Notes: generated by a model not told the origin, from the letters alone. A stretch of 17,500 bases of DNA from Glandiceps talaboti (GCF_964340395.1 NC_135562.1:8392634-8410133), one strand, 5' to 3'; shown: positions 9,810 to 17,500, counted from the stretch's first letter. Numbers and translations are program-made.

Positions 9810-10573
9810 GTAAGTACAAGGTCACCCTGATGTGTTTTTAGGGATTTTGAGGCACGGAGTACGAAGGTCACGAATTTCAAAAGGAATATTGATTAGAATC
9901 GAAGGCCTCTAACTAGCATAATCTTTTGACTATTGGAAATTTTGTGAAAATATTGATATTTCTCCTTTTTTTGTTATTTTTTTATGACAGCTTAGTGAAA
10001 AAGTATAGATTATTTCAACAAAGGCTTTCTCAAACAAAGTTTAGAAATGTTGGGAAATCAAAAGAAAAATATATCAAAATTTTAGTAAATAATATTATTT
10101 ATTCTCTCCAAACACATGGTGGAAAATTACTATTAAAAAAACTTGGAAAATTTTTCTTACATAAGTGTTTCTTCTATTGAGTGACGATTTATTTCATGAT
10201 GACGTGAACATTTCACGACTACATGTATATCCAAATTTCCAGTAACATTGGCAAAATCTCAAGAAATTATGAAAATAATGAAAGAAAATCTTTTCTTTGA
10301 TTCAAAACCTATGGGTGTGGACTATTATAAAAGAGAACACAAACATTCACTGGGTTCTGGAACCTGACTTATTACCTACCATTTTAATTGGCTATTGATA
10401 CCAAAACACGGGAATTCATCAGTTCAAAATGTTTCACCACATTCTGTACACAAACCACGATCTACACAGGAGAGGGTTAATGAAAGACTCCTCTGTAGCG
10501 GCTTCTATCATTTTAGGGATGACACTACAGACGGATCGATTATTTTACTATTTCAAGATGCGTCTTGGATGGT
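9810..10573. other. Unannotated DNA without supported gene
   Basis: Open frames at 9926-10180 (lysine/phenylalanine-rich, reflecting A/T composition), 10395-10580 and 10429-10617 have no recognisable domains. A TATAAAAG string lies near 10327-10334, but without an identifiable transcript or downstream gene I do not call it a promoter. Confidence 0.5.
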
Positions 10574-10688
10574 GCCGTAAAAGAGGCTGTGGTTTACGAC
10601 GACGGGGTCTTTTATGATTAATTTCTTTCAGGTAATGATATAATGCAACATAATTCATTTGTCGTAAAACACTACCCTCTTTTACGGC
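10574..10688. repeat. Small foldback (imperfect inverted repeat, 27-28-bp arms)
   Basis: The left arm at 10574-10600 starts GCCGTAAAAGAGG and ends GGTTTACGAC. The right arm at 10661-10688 is its near reverse complement, starting GTCGTAAAAC and ending CCTCTTTTACGGC. The loop is 60 nt. A further partial copy (CCTCTTTACGGCAACGACA) follows at about 10695-10712. The arm tips share the GYCGTAAAA core with every subunit of the minisatellite at 12170-12687. It may be a degraded MITE terminus pair. No target-site duplication was identified. Confidence 0.7.
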
Positions 10689-11394
10689 AACTTTCCTCTT
10701 TACGGCAACGACATCTCACGGACACCCCAGTGAGAAAATTTGCTCTTATCTGGAGTGCGAAAAAGATAAAACTCAGCCAATTTTTTTTATAATATCACAA
10801 ATATTTGCAAAATTTCTACTAAAATGTATCTATAAGAAGCCATCTTCACCAGCCTATAAGTATAACATTACATTTGTTCGCAATAAAATGGCCAATATCA
10901 AATATTTCAAATACTCGATGGATAAGAAATACACAGTAACATGTTTTTGAAAATCGAAGATCTGTTAAAAGAGCTTGTTGTACCTGATAAACTATCAACA
11001 TCGTTCACATAGGAACATATTAAACATATGAACCCATAAGTCGTCACCAAAAACTGTGTTTTGACAACACAGCCACTAATATACCGTGATACTTTGCTAA
11101 CAATGTTGACAACCAAAATAAATATTAAGTGGCCCTGACACTATTTCGAACATTGAGTGTCCTTCAGAATCGACAAATTGCGCGTAACAGAAACGAAGGC
11201 CATCTCTGTAGCTTCGGGTTATCCTAATTACCCCATATTTTACCAAATATTTTGCTGGCACTTCAAACAAATTCTTGATATTTTACAACCAATGCTGCCA
11301 ATGCCTTGCAATCGTCACATATCTCTGAACAAATCTTAGAGATAGGTCACTTTAGTCTAACCAAATTGTTACGAATGGCGTAAGTAAATAATTG
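10689..11394. other. Unannotated DNA without supported gene
   Basis: Frames at 10907-11116 (minus) and 11157-11339 (plus) have no family signature. Apart from the third TTTACGGC motif next to the foldback, nothing recognisable is present. Confidence 0.55.
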
Positions 11395-11423
11395 GTGGGG
11401 GAGGGGCGGGGGAGGGGGGTGTG
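11395..11423 (+). repeat. G-rich tract, predicted G-quadruplex
   Basis: The plus strand has consecutive G runs of five, four, five and six separated by single A or C bases, followed by TGTGTG. This fits the canonical four-tract G-quadruplex pattern with one-base loops. No gene start is visible beside it, so any regulatory role is unsupported. Confidence 0.75.
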
Positions 11424-11689
11424 TGCATGCCAAAGACGGAGATGAGGCAAAGGTCAGCGCGTTATAATTAATTGTAAACACACCTTCCTATCATGTTAGG
11501 CAGGCTTCCAAAACCATAGCACACATTCTTGACCATGTAAAAATATGTGTCCAGACGATATGTTTTGGTATGAGAAAGAGCGCATTTTCCCCCCAAAATG
11601 TAGAATGACTGGCTCACGGAGTTGCCACCACACCTCCCATCTGGTAACAGATGACGTTAACATTGATAGTTGCTAGGTCAAACCCCAGG
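11424..11689. other. Unannotated DNA upstream of SINE-like element
   Basis: Nothing recognisable as a gene. The last part (about 11600-11689) is GC-richer and could belong to the 5' portion of the SINE-like element, whose 5' boundary I could not fix. Confidence 0.4.
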
Positions 11690-11999
11690 TCAAGCCCCGC
11701 CTTTGCCATAGTTTCAGAATGGCTAAAGTCATTGGGCAAGATTTGAACCACGATTGTGCCTCAGTCCTCCCTGCTGCATAATTGGGGACCTGGTAGGATA
11801 GAGGTTGCAATGTGAATGTTTTATTCCTATGCACTTACAAATGCTGCATCGGATCGTGTGCGCCGTTGGGAGTTGAGGAAATATAAAATTGTTGTGCCAC
11901 TATAGATCCGTACAAGGGTAATAATTGCTCGCATTTTGAGCAAAGTCTGACAATACGCGATATAAAAACGAATACATTCATCATTGTTATTATTATACC
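11690..11999 (+). mobile_element. SINE-like retroelement with ATT-rich 3' tail
   Basis: This stretch resembles short retroelements widespread in invertebrates. It has a TGGGCAAGATTTGAACC head, a TGCCTCAGTCCTCCCTGCTG core, GGGGACCTGGTAGGATAGAG, GATCCGTACAAGGGTAATAA, and a 3' end with CGCGATATAAAAACG followed by a TTGTTATTATTATA tail. The order and the tail agree with plus-strand insertion. The family match is from memory and was not searched; it could alternatively be the 3' end of a LINE. A tRNA-like B-box string (GGTTCAAATC) occurs near the head but on the minus strand, opposite to the expected promoter, so I do not use it as evidence. The 5' limit is uncertain and no target-site duplication was found. 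Confidence 0.6.
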
Positions 12000-12030
12000 A
12001 GGTTAGGAACTGTACAACTGCACCTAACCT
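12000..12030. repeat. Perfect 8-bp inverted repeat beside the SINE tail
   Basis: AGGTTAGG at 12000-12007 and CCTAACCT at 12023-12030 form an 8-bp perfect stem with a 15-nt loop, starting at the last base of the ATT-rich tail. It may be flanking sequence or the true element end. Too short to classify. Confidence 0.5.
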
Positions 12031-12169
12031 AGAGCTTCGTTTGCAGATATTAAATAAGCATATTAGAATTACATTACTTCTCAGTATAACTAAATTTGTA
12101 GATATATTTTTCATGTATTTGACTATGCAAGGACTGCCAAGTAGCTATGAGTAAACTGACCTAAACTTG

Positions 12170-12687
12170 ATTCGTAAAACAGACATATGAATTAGGAAAT
12201 GCCGTAAAACTGACAGGTAAGAAATGTCGTAAAACAGCCGTATGAATTAGGAAATGCCGTAAAACAGACAGGTAAGAGATGTCGTAAAACAGTCGTATTA
12301 ATTTGGAAATGTCGTAAAACAGACATGTAATAAATGTCGTAAAACAGTCGTATGAATTTGGAAATGCCGTCAAACAGACATGTAATAAATGTCGTAAGAC
12401 AGTTGTATGAATTTGGAAATGTCGTAAAACAGACATGTAATAAATGTCGTAAAACAGTTGTATGAATTTGGAAATGTCGTAAAACAGACATGTAATAAAT
12501 GTCGTAAAACAGTCGTAGAATTTGGAAATGCCGTAAAACAGACATGTAATAAATGTTAAACAGTCGTATGAATTTGGAAATGTAAAACAGACATGTAATA
12601 AATGTCGTAAAACAGTCGTATGAATTTGGAAATGTCGTAAAACAGACATGTAATAAATGTCGTAAAACAGTCGTATGAATTTGGAAA
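12170..12687 (+). repeat. Two-subunit (A/B) minisatellite, 55-bp period, about 9.5 copies
   Basis: Strict alternation of a 30-bp A subunit (GTCGTAAAACAG then TCGTATGAATTTGGAAAT) and a 25-bp B subunit (GTCGTAAAACAG then ACATGTAATAAAT). There are ten A and nine B subunits, beginning and ending with A. The shared 12-bp head indicates that the 55-bp unit arose from an ancestral shorter repeat that then amplified as a dimer. The left-edge copies are the most diverged (GAATTAGG, GACAGGTAAGAAAT) and the central ones nearly identical. Small deletions of the GTCG head occur near 12556 and 12583. The minus strand of the consensus lacks stop codons in all three frames, which explains the overlapping long frames of 177 and 166 codons. 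Confidence 0.97.
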
Positions 12688-13075
12688 CACACAATAAAAA
12701 AAGTGTGAATTAGGAAGTCCAGACACAGTGAACATTTTCAAATTTTGGTGCAAAACATAAAATACACACCGAGTAAAAACTATCTCTATGTTTATATTAT
12801 TCTATATCTGTCCATCTTTTTTGATACTTAAATAGGTGCTGGTACTTTCAACAAATACGGGTCCTAATGCCACTCTATTTTTATGAACAAGCTATGACTA
12901 AAGAGAGGGTGTGAATATATAAATATAAACTATCTACATTATAAACCATGTTGAGGTTAAACGACTCCATATTTCAATATTGTACACATAATTCTGTCAA
13001 TACTCTTGGCTTTATATAGTGTAGACCACAGGGACGCGTAATGTTGCCTGGATTGAGGACTTATACCAGAACTGT
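12688..13075. other. Unannotated AT-rich DNA
   Basis: A single GTGAATTAGGAAGTC string just after the minisatellite resembles its older A subunits and may be an eroded edge copy. Nothing else is recognised. Confidence 0.55.
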
Positions 13076-13121
13076 CGAATAATGTTGCTACGAATAAGCG
13101 AATAATGTTGCTACGAATAAG
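13076..13121 (+). repeat. Perfect 23-bp tandem duplication
   Basis: Two identical head-to-tail copies (13076-13098 and 13099-13121) of a unit beginning CGAATAATGTTGCTACGAAT. The absence of differences indicates a very recent event, or an assembly artefact at a short repeat. Confidence 0.9.
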
Positions 13122-13410
13122 CGTATTCTCCATACACTATGCATACACGCTTGATACTAGGAAGGATTTTCTTCTTTCCCTTAGCAGTATAATTGGTAAT
13201 GATATTGTTTTATACAAGCAACATTACGAGCCCCTATGGTTCGACCTTGGAAGCGTTCTCTCAACGCTTGTCAAGGTTGACTATTCAGGCTATTACGAAG
13301 GCTGCCAACACTCCCCGCTTAAAACGATGATGACATGGGTCCATTATTAAATGTTAACAAAAATGAAGTGAACACATTTGAATGACTTGTTTTGTGGAAC
13401 AAACTCTTGG
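13122..13410. other. Unannotated DNA with one hairpin
   Basis: The frame at 13105-13350 (81 codons, plus) starts inside the 23-bp duplication and has no recognised domain. A stem-loop at 13242-13279 pairs CGACCTTGGAAGCGT with ACGCTTGTCAAGGTTG around a 7-nt loop, with one small bulge. This is too short for an animal miRNA precursor without further support. Confidence 0.5.
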
Positions 13411-13415
13411 TATGT

Positions 13416-13440
13416 ATGTGTGTGTGTGGGGGGGGGGGGG
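13416..13440 (+). repeat. (TG)n followed by poly-G
   Basis: About six TG dinucleotides lead into 13 consecutive G. It is a slippage-prone simple tract and its exact G count is likely to be unreliable in any assembly. Confidence 0.9.
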
Positions 13441-13643
13441 CAAAGACGTCAGAGAAAAAACCGTTACTATGAGGCGTAAACAAATTGTGTGGTTCTGATT
13501 ACATTCAATTTTAGAATAGGTGGGATAGATTTTTTATTTTACTTTTTAATATATTTCTTTTATGTGTGAGTATCTAGTTCAGGTAATTATGTTTTTCTGT
13601 TCTTTTCCATATGGTCTCTGTGTTATTTGTTTCTCCTCAACAG

Positions 13644-13724
13644 ATGTACAGCCGTTACAGATTTGAAAAGGATGTCAGTTTCCGCATCCACAATTTTCGC
13701 TATTTTCTTATTTTTCACGAATAT
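13644..13724 (+). other. Exon-like or repeat-derived segment (weak)
   Basis: A strong pyrimidine tract and acceptor (GTTTCTCCTCAACAG, ending at 13643) precede an 81-nt open segment encoding MYSRYRFEKDVSFRIHNF and nine more residues, followed by GTAAAA as a poor donor; the frame stops at about 13751. The following sequence (13736-13790) contains AGGGTCGGCGTGAAAAAC and the palindromic GGTCGGGTAACCCGAACC. I associate that pattern with dispersed repeats, so this is more likely a transposon remnant than an exon. Confidence 0.15.
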
Positions 13725-13735
13725 GTAAAAAAAAA

Positions 13736-13790
13736 ATTAGGGTCGGCGTGAAAAACTAGGTGGGGTCGGGTAACCCGAACCAAACAACTT
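13736..13790 (+). repeat. Possible dispersed-repeat fragment with TCGGGTAACCCGA palindrome
   Basis: A GC-richer island in AT-rich surroundings. It contains a 13-bp palindrome at 13766-13778 within GGTCGGGTAACCCGAACC, preceded by AGGGTCGGCG and AGGTGGGGTC motifs that repeat the GGGTCGG core. The composition contrast and palindrome suggest an element end or conserved repeat core. The family is not identified. Confidence 0.4.
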
Positions 13791-14239
13791 GTTTTATTTT
13801 GGCCTGAGAGAGAAAAAAAATGCTAATTCAAGTTCCCGATATTTAACTGGAAAGTTTCCAGAACTCTAACATTTTATTAATATTGATGGACCACGCTGCC
13901 ATAGTTTTATGAACCATAAAATATCGAAACTGACAGAATAGATAAAACTTATCAAAGAATTTAATCTACGTTTTGACCTTGTTTAGCCTTCATTCTAAGT
14001 TTGATTGTAACTGATGATAATATGATAAAATTTTGCTATATACAAAACATGGGATATAAACATTTGACACTTTCAGAAACTTACATCTACCCAAACAGTT
14101 GAATACTCTTTTTTTCTTTTTTTTTAAATGCGACATACATCTATATTTTGTTTGATTCAATTATCTGTGCATTAATATATTACTCTCATATAATTTTTAC
14201 ATTTTATATTAATTTTGATCGTGTACATTGTAAACGTTT
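13791..14239. other. Unannotated AT-rich DNA
   Basis: No gene or array seen. Poly-T runs occur at about 14108-14126. AT content rises towards the diverged repeat field that follows. Confidence 0.6.
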
Positions 14240-14545
14240 TGTCGATTTCATTTATCATGAAATTTGTGACTAATGCTTTATAAATGAAGTAGAAATTATA
14301 CACACGTGTACTATATTTATGAAATTGATTCATATTATGAAATTAGATTTGAAATTTACAGGGTACATAATCAAGTTATAAAATTTATCTTGTAATGTAC
14401 ACGGTACTTATATATGAACCTCCAACTGTACCATGTTATTGAATTTAATCTAGTTATGAAATCAATATTGAAATTTATATGGTATGTAAGTATACCATGT
14501 TCATGAAGTTAACCATATGAGCACGAAATTTACAATGATGGTGAC
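14240..14545 (+). repeat. Diverged AT-rich tandem repeat, about 60-bp (120-bp) period
   Basis: Segments beginning at 14308 and 14428 align over 55 bp with about three quarters of positions matching by eye: GTACTATATTTATGAAATTG against GTACCATGTTATTGAATTTA, both ending in GAAATTTA-AGG or GAAATTTATATGG. Intermediate units begin near 14363 and 14489. A recurrent GAAATT(T)A core is visible at about 14261, 14351, 14470 and 14525. A small perfect stem (ATGGTAT / ATACCAT) lies at 14479-14498. Divergence is high, so unit boundaries are approximate. Confidence 0.6.
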
Positions 14546-14703
14546 TTTAATATAAAAACAAGAAAAAAATTGTATCGATTTTTTTTAGCAGTTTAGAATA
14601 TTAATTACGTTGTTTACAATATAGATGGAATCAATCACAATATTTATGTGCATCATAGATTATGTTAACTTAATCTGAGAATTGGTGTCGAATTTTTTTT
14701 CAA

Positions 14704-14853
14704 AAGTTTTGCAATTTTCATAAACTTCAAAATACTGAAAATTAGAGTGTTAATGTACAACATAGGGTAGTTAAATTAATTCTGAAAGTGACAATAACGC
14801 TTAGAAGTTGAATTTCGTTACTAGAATTTACCGGAAATATAGAATGTGCAAGT
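14704..14853 (+). repeat. Diverged dispersed repeat copies related to 15350-15424
   Basis: Two related copies. 14704-14762 (GTTTTGCAATTTTCATAAAC ... TTAGAGTGTTAATGTAC) and 14783-14853 (GAAAGTGACAATAACGCTTA ... ATATAGAATGTGCAAGTAC) both align to 15350-15430. All share a TAGAAGTT or AGTTTTGCAA segment, a GAAATTTACTAGAAAT-like core and a TTAGAATGTNCATGTA-like end. They are old, with many substitutions. Confidence 0.55.
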
Positions 14854-15349
14854 ACAACAACATACAACTAAGACTAGAGTTGTATGGAAAGTGTAGTCTT
14901 CTCAACATCGTTATAATTGAACCTATTACCATTTTTTCCCTTTGAGTATACCGCTGAGTAGAACCGTCATTGAAATTAGTTTTCACTTGTAAAACAGTAT
15001 CAATAATTGTGAGACAAGTGAGTTAAAATGTATCACTCTCGTGCGTTCACTAATAAGTTACTCAACCTCCACAAGGTTGTTGTGTCTGGTAAAAAGATCA
15101 TGAGTGGAGATTTGATATTAATATTATGACTAAAGCATAAAATGTTATCGCCTATAGTAATACAATGTTGCAATAACAGTCTCAGAAGAAGACTACAAAC
15201 TCAACAAGTCGGCGCCCTGGCACTAACTCAGCGTCCTTTTGAAAGGGAAAAAACTAAAAAAAGGTTGTTTCATTTATATAATGATGTTGCGTAGACCTCA
15301 CTTTCTATACAATCCCGATCTTGGTTGTAAGGGAATGTAATTTACTTTT

Positions 15350-15567
15350 GAAACTGACAGCAATCGTTGTAGAAGTTTGCAATGTTCATAAATTGAAATT
15401 TACTAGAAATTTAGAATGTTCATGTATCTTGTGGTGAAGTGAAATTGATCTTGAAATTTACGATGCTTGGATAAAATACTACAATATTGCCACGTACTGA
15501 AATGACTTAAAATTTACAACATCAAGCTCACAGAGGGACTTAGTTGATATTAAAATTTTACGATGGA
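15350..15567 (+). repeat. Diverged repeat copies, same family as 14.2-14.9 kb
   Basis: It begins with GAAACTGACAGCAATCGTTG and GTTTGCAATGTTCATAAATT, matching the copies at 14704 and 14783. It continues with three further versions of the core seen at 14340 and 14458: GAAATTGATCTTGAAATTTA (15441), GAAATGACTTAAAATTTAC (15499) and GTTGATATTAAAATTTTACG (15543). Spacings are 43-58 bp. This ties the whole 14.2-15.6 kb field into one decayed family. Confidence 0.55.
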
Positions 15568-16095
15568 AGGAAATTTCCTACTCGATCATAAATGCACATG
15601 TTGTGTCGTGTGTAATATATATATTACCGTATGTTTGTATAATTCATAAAAGTGAAATCGAAATACGGGTGACAATTATTTAGTAGCAGCTCTAGGGACT
15701 TTCTGGGATAATATGATGAAAAGAACAGCGAATTAATTGTGTCACGGTTTATGCTTTTACAAAGCAATGAAGCCAAATTGTCATTGTCTATTCCAGGACC
15801 AAACTTAAACTATTTTAATAACGGATTCAGTAATTTAATAAATTTCGTATCACTAACATATTAACTTTCAATTGTTAGGAACTTATAATTTGATAACGGA
15901 TGAACAACGGTTCATAGCCGAGAAGTAGGTCTTTTCCAATGTCAGGGTTTTTTACTGAATCTCAAAGGAAGTAACATTAAAATTTTTATTTATTGTCGCT
16001 TTATTATTTCCCGTGGTATTTATAACAATTTTTGCCTACTTCGTTAATATTTTCTATGTTAAAATATCGAAAGAATCCACACAAGTATGTGAAGA
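15568..16095. other. Unannotated AT-rich DNA
   Basis: A perfect 16-bp palindrome, GTAATATATATATTAC, lies at 15612-15627. Nothing else is recognised and no gene is supported. The frame at 16032-16223 runs into the palindromic element that follows. Confidence 0.55.
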
Positions 16096-16448
16096 TTAAA
16101 GTGGCCGTGATGAGGATTGGGTATTTATTTTGGATTTTTAATTTATATAACAATTTTATCATGGCTTCCTGCTTGAAAGATCAATGTGAAACAACATTGT
16201 CTAAGTCTGTGTTTGTCACTTAATACATTGCGAAATGCCAAAACATTTGTAAAAATGCTTGTTATTGTACGTACAGTAACAAACATTTTACACATGTATT
16301 ATGTTTTTGCAATTTATTGAACTACAAACAAGGACTTGGTCAATGTTGTTTCACATTGATTTTCCGTGTAGGAAGCCATGATAAAATTGCTTTACGAATT
16401 ATAAATCGAAAATAAATACTCCAATCCTCATCCATTAGGCCTCTTTAA
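16096..16448. mobile_element. TTAA-flanked palindromic (foldback) MITE-like element
   Basis: A near-perfect giant inverted repeat. Arms 16109-16270 and 16271-16432 are both 162 bp and meet with no loop at TGTACGTACA. They share long identical blocks such as GATGAGGATTGG, CAATTTTATCATGGCTTCCT and ATCAATGTGAAACAACATTG, with roughly four fifths identity by eye and compensating small indels. Similarity extends outward through AAAG(T/A)GGCC to TTAA at both ends (16096-16099 and 16445-16448). TTAA is the known target-site duplication of piggyBac-type transposons, so a non-autonomous piggyBac-like MITE is possible. TTAA is also common in AT-rich DNA and lies within the symmetric sequence, so class assignment is inference. 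No transposase is encoded. Confidence 0.85.
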
Positions 16449-16570
16449 TAACTGACAAATGAATTCAATGTATTTGACACTGACATCAACAAAAGATGTT
16501 AAATTAAAAAACAACAACACATATACATGTACGTACACAAAATGATAGAAATATGATATGATGAATATGA

Positions 16571-16825
16571 TAAATAATAATATAATGTAATGTAATGTAA
16601 TGTAATATATAATATAATATAATAGAATATAATAGAATGTAATATATTATAATATAATATAATATGATAAATATGACATAATGATATAATATAATATAAT
16701 ATAATATAATATAATATAACATAATATAATGTAATATATATATAGCATAACAAGAATAGAATAGAAAAGAATAGAATAGAAAAGAATAGAATAGAATAAA
16801 ATACAATACAATAGAATAGAATAGG
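16571..16825. repeat. AT-rich pentanucleotide microsatellite cascade
   Basis: Successive blocks of five-base motifs: TAATG (about 16585-16605), TAATA with AATAG interruptions (to about 16740), a short ATATATAT break, then AATAG/AAAAG and AATAC units (about 16755-16825). All are single-base variants of one pentamer. Minus-strand frames at 16499-16855 and 16504-16806, rich in Y, I and L, are artefacts of this repeat. Confidence 0.95.
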
Positions 16826-17048
16826 TATGAGAAAATGAATTAACAAAAGAAACACTTAAATGAAGGACAAGTTGTATTCCTTTTATTATTGTGTATCTAC
16901 CACAGACAAAATAAACATATGAAATAAAATAAAATTAACAACCTAATAAAAGTTAAAGAATAAAATATGAGCAAATAAGAATAACCAGAGTGATGAAATA
17001 AATATGTCAATCCTACAATGATTAATAATTGTATACTATAACAAAGAG
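16826..17048. other. Unannotated AT-rich DNA
   Basis: A-rich sequence with several AATAAA-like strings that are unremarkable given composition. No gene seen. Confidence 0.5.
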
Positions 17049-17264
17049 TTACCACCGTAAAATCCAACGAGTTTCAGAAGGTAGCGTGAATGCAACCTGC
17101 AGCAGATTATCAATATCAAGCAGGAGGAACAGATGGCGTTGTTGCGGCTCGGTGATTAATAAAAACATTAAAACTGTGTTCACGGCATGTGACCAGACCA
17201 GGTCCGTCCCGAGACATCGAAGACCCCAGGAGTCTGAGTCAATAGCCGCTGTGTCAATTTCCAT
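17049..17264 (-). other. GC-richer patch, open on both strands (possible exon or promoter edge)
   Basis: This segment stands out from AT-rich flanks. The minus-strand frame encodes 71 residues starting MEIDTAAIDSDSWGLRCLGT with a leucine-rich middle; the plus-strand frame over 17029-17319 encodes an arginine/serine-rich peptide. Neither matches a family I know. The plus strand contains ACAGATGGCGTTG, which resembles a YY1-type ATGGCG element or a start context, but the frame from that ATG stops after eight codons. It could be a first exon, 5' UTR or repeat piece. Confidence 0.15.
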
Positions 17265-17500
17265 ACGCGGTGTTCGTAGTTCTATGACGCTTAATTATGT
17301 TTATTATTCGTATTCTTAATGAAGTAGAAACGGACAATAGGTTAGAGAGTTGATTTTCTAGTAATTGGCGATTGAGGACAATATACCCTATTAATGTTGT
17401 GCAAGTTCATGTTGACAACCAGTATTATTTTAACTAACGTTCAGGGACTCTGTTACAAAAATTGTAATGGTATCTTTAAATAAACACGGTTGGTTGTTGA
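17265..17500. other. Unannotated window end
   Basis: AT-rich sequence with an AATAAA at about 17478. No gene or repeat is recognised before the window ends. Confidence 0.5.

Noticed and set aside
9926-10180. 84-codon lysine/phenylalanine-rich frame
   Set aside because: Residue content mirrors local A/T composition; no recognisable motif or neighbouring exon.
10322-10340. TATA-box promoter (TATAAAAG)
   Set aside because: AT-rich sequence gives such strings by chance and no convincing transcript or coding start follows.
11725-11760. tRNA-derived SINE promoter (B box GGTTCAAATC)
   Set aside because: The string lies on the minus strand, opposite to the orientation given by the 3' tail, so it does not support a Pol III promoter for this element.
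12170-12687. CRISPR-like array (regular GTCGTAAAACAG direct repeats)
   Set aside because: The intervening sequences are only two alternating types, so they are repeat subunits and not unique spacers; the context is eukaryotic.
12161-12694. 177- and 166-codon minus-strand frames with YDIYYMSVLRHF-type repeats as a repeat protein gene
   Set aside because: They coincide exactly with the 55-bp minisatellite, whose consensus has no stop codon in any minus frame; two frames are open at once, which is expected from the repeat alone.
16499-16855. 118-codon minus-strand hydrophobic protein
   Set aside because: It arises from the AT-rich pentanucleotide repeat; a second frame is open over the same DNA.

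Overview
This window looks like non-coding nuclear DNA from a eukaryote, most likely an animal and probably a marine invertebrate. It is AT-rich. No open reading frame exceeds 177 codons, and the longest ones lie inside tandem repeats. There are long di-, tetra- and pentanucleotide microsatellites, at least two minisatellites, a SINE-like element and a large palindromic MITE-like element. I see no operons, ribosome binding sites, tRNA, rRNA or CRISPR arrays. A mollusc or other lophotrochozoan, or a lancelet, would fit the repeat style. This is an impression; the sequence does not prove a taxon.

Layout. Positions 1-1670 are featureless. G-rich tracts lie at 1676-1708 and 1885-1932. A diverged 161-bp tandem duplication occupies 4336-4649. 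A tetranucleotide cascade (CTCA, CCAA, CCGA) lies at 5729-5935. A 42-44-bp minisatellite at 6634-6848 has inverted copies of its own unit upstream at 6441-6516. GACA/GATA repeats fill 7784-8045 and a pyrimidine-rich block fills 8442-8737. A small foldback at 10574-10688 shares a short core with the large two-part minisatellite at 12170-12687. Between them lie a G-rich tract (11395-11423) and a SINE-like element ending in an ATT-rich tail (about 11690-11999). From 14240 to 15567 runs a very diverged AT-rich repeat field. At 16096-16448 there is a nearly loopless palindrome flanked by TTAA. Pentanucleotide AT repeats fill 16571-16825.

Genes. I cannot support any protein-coding gene. Two short segments have exon-like splice signals (9711-9809 and 13644-13724), and one 3'-end patch (about 17049-17264) is GC-richer and open on both strands. 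All three are weak candidates. The window is best read as intergenic or deep intronic DNA shaped by repeat expansion, foldback elements and old transposon insertions. The items most worth follow-up are the TTAA-flanked palindrome, the two-subunit minisatellite with its related foldback, the minisatellite with inverted seed copies, and the diverged satellite field at 14.2-15.6 kb.
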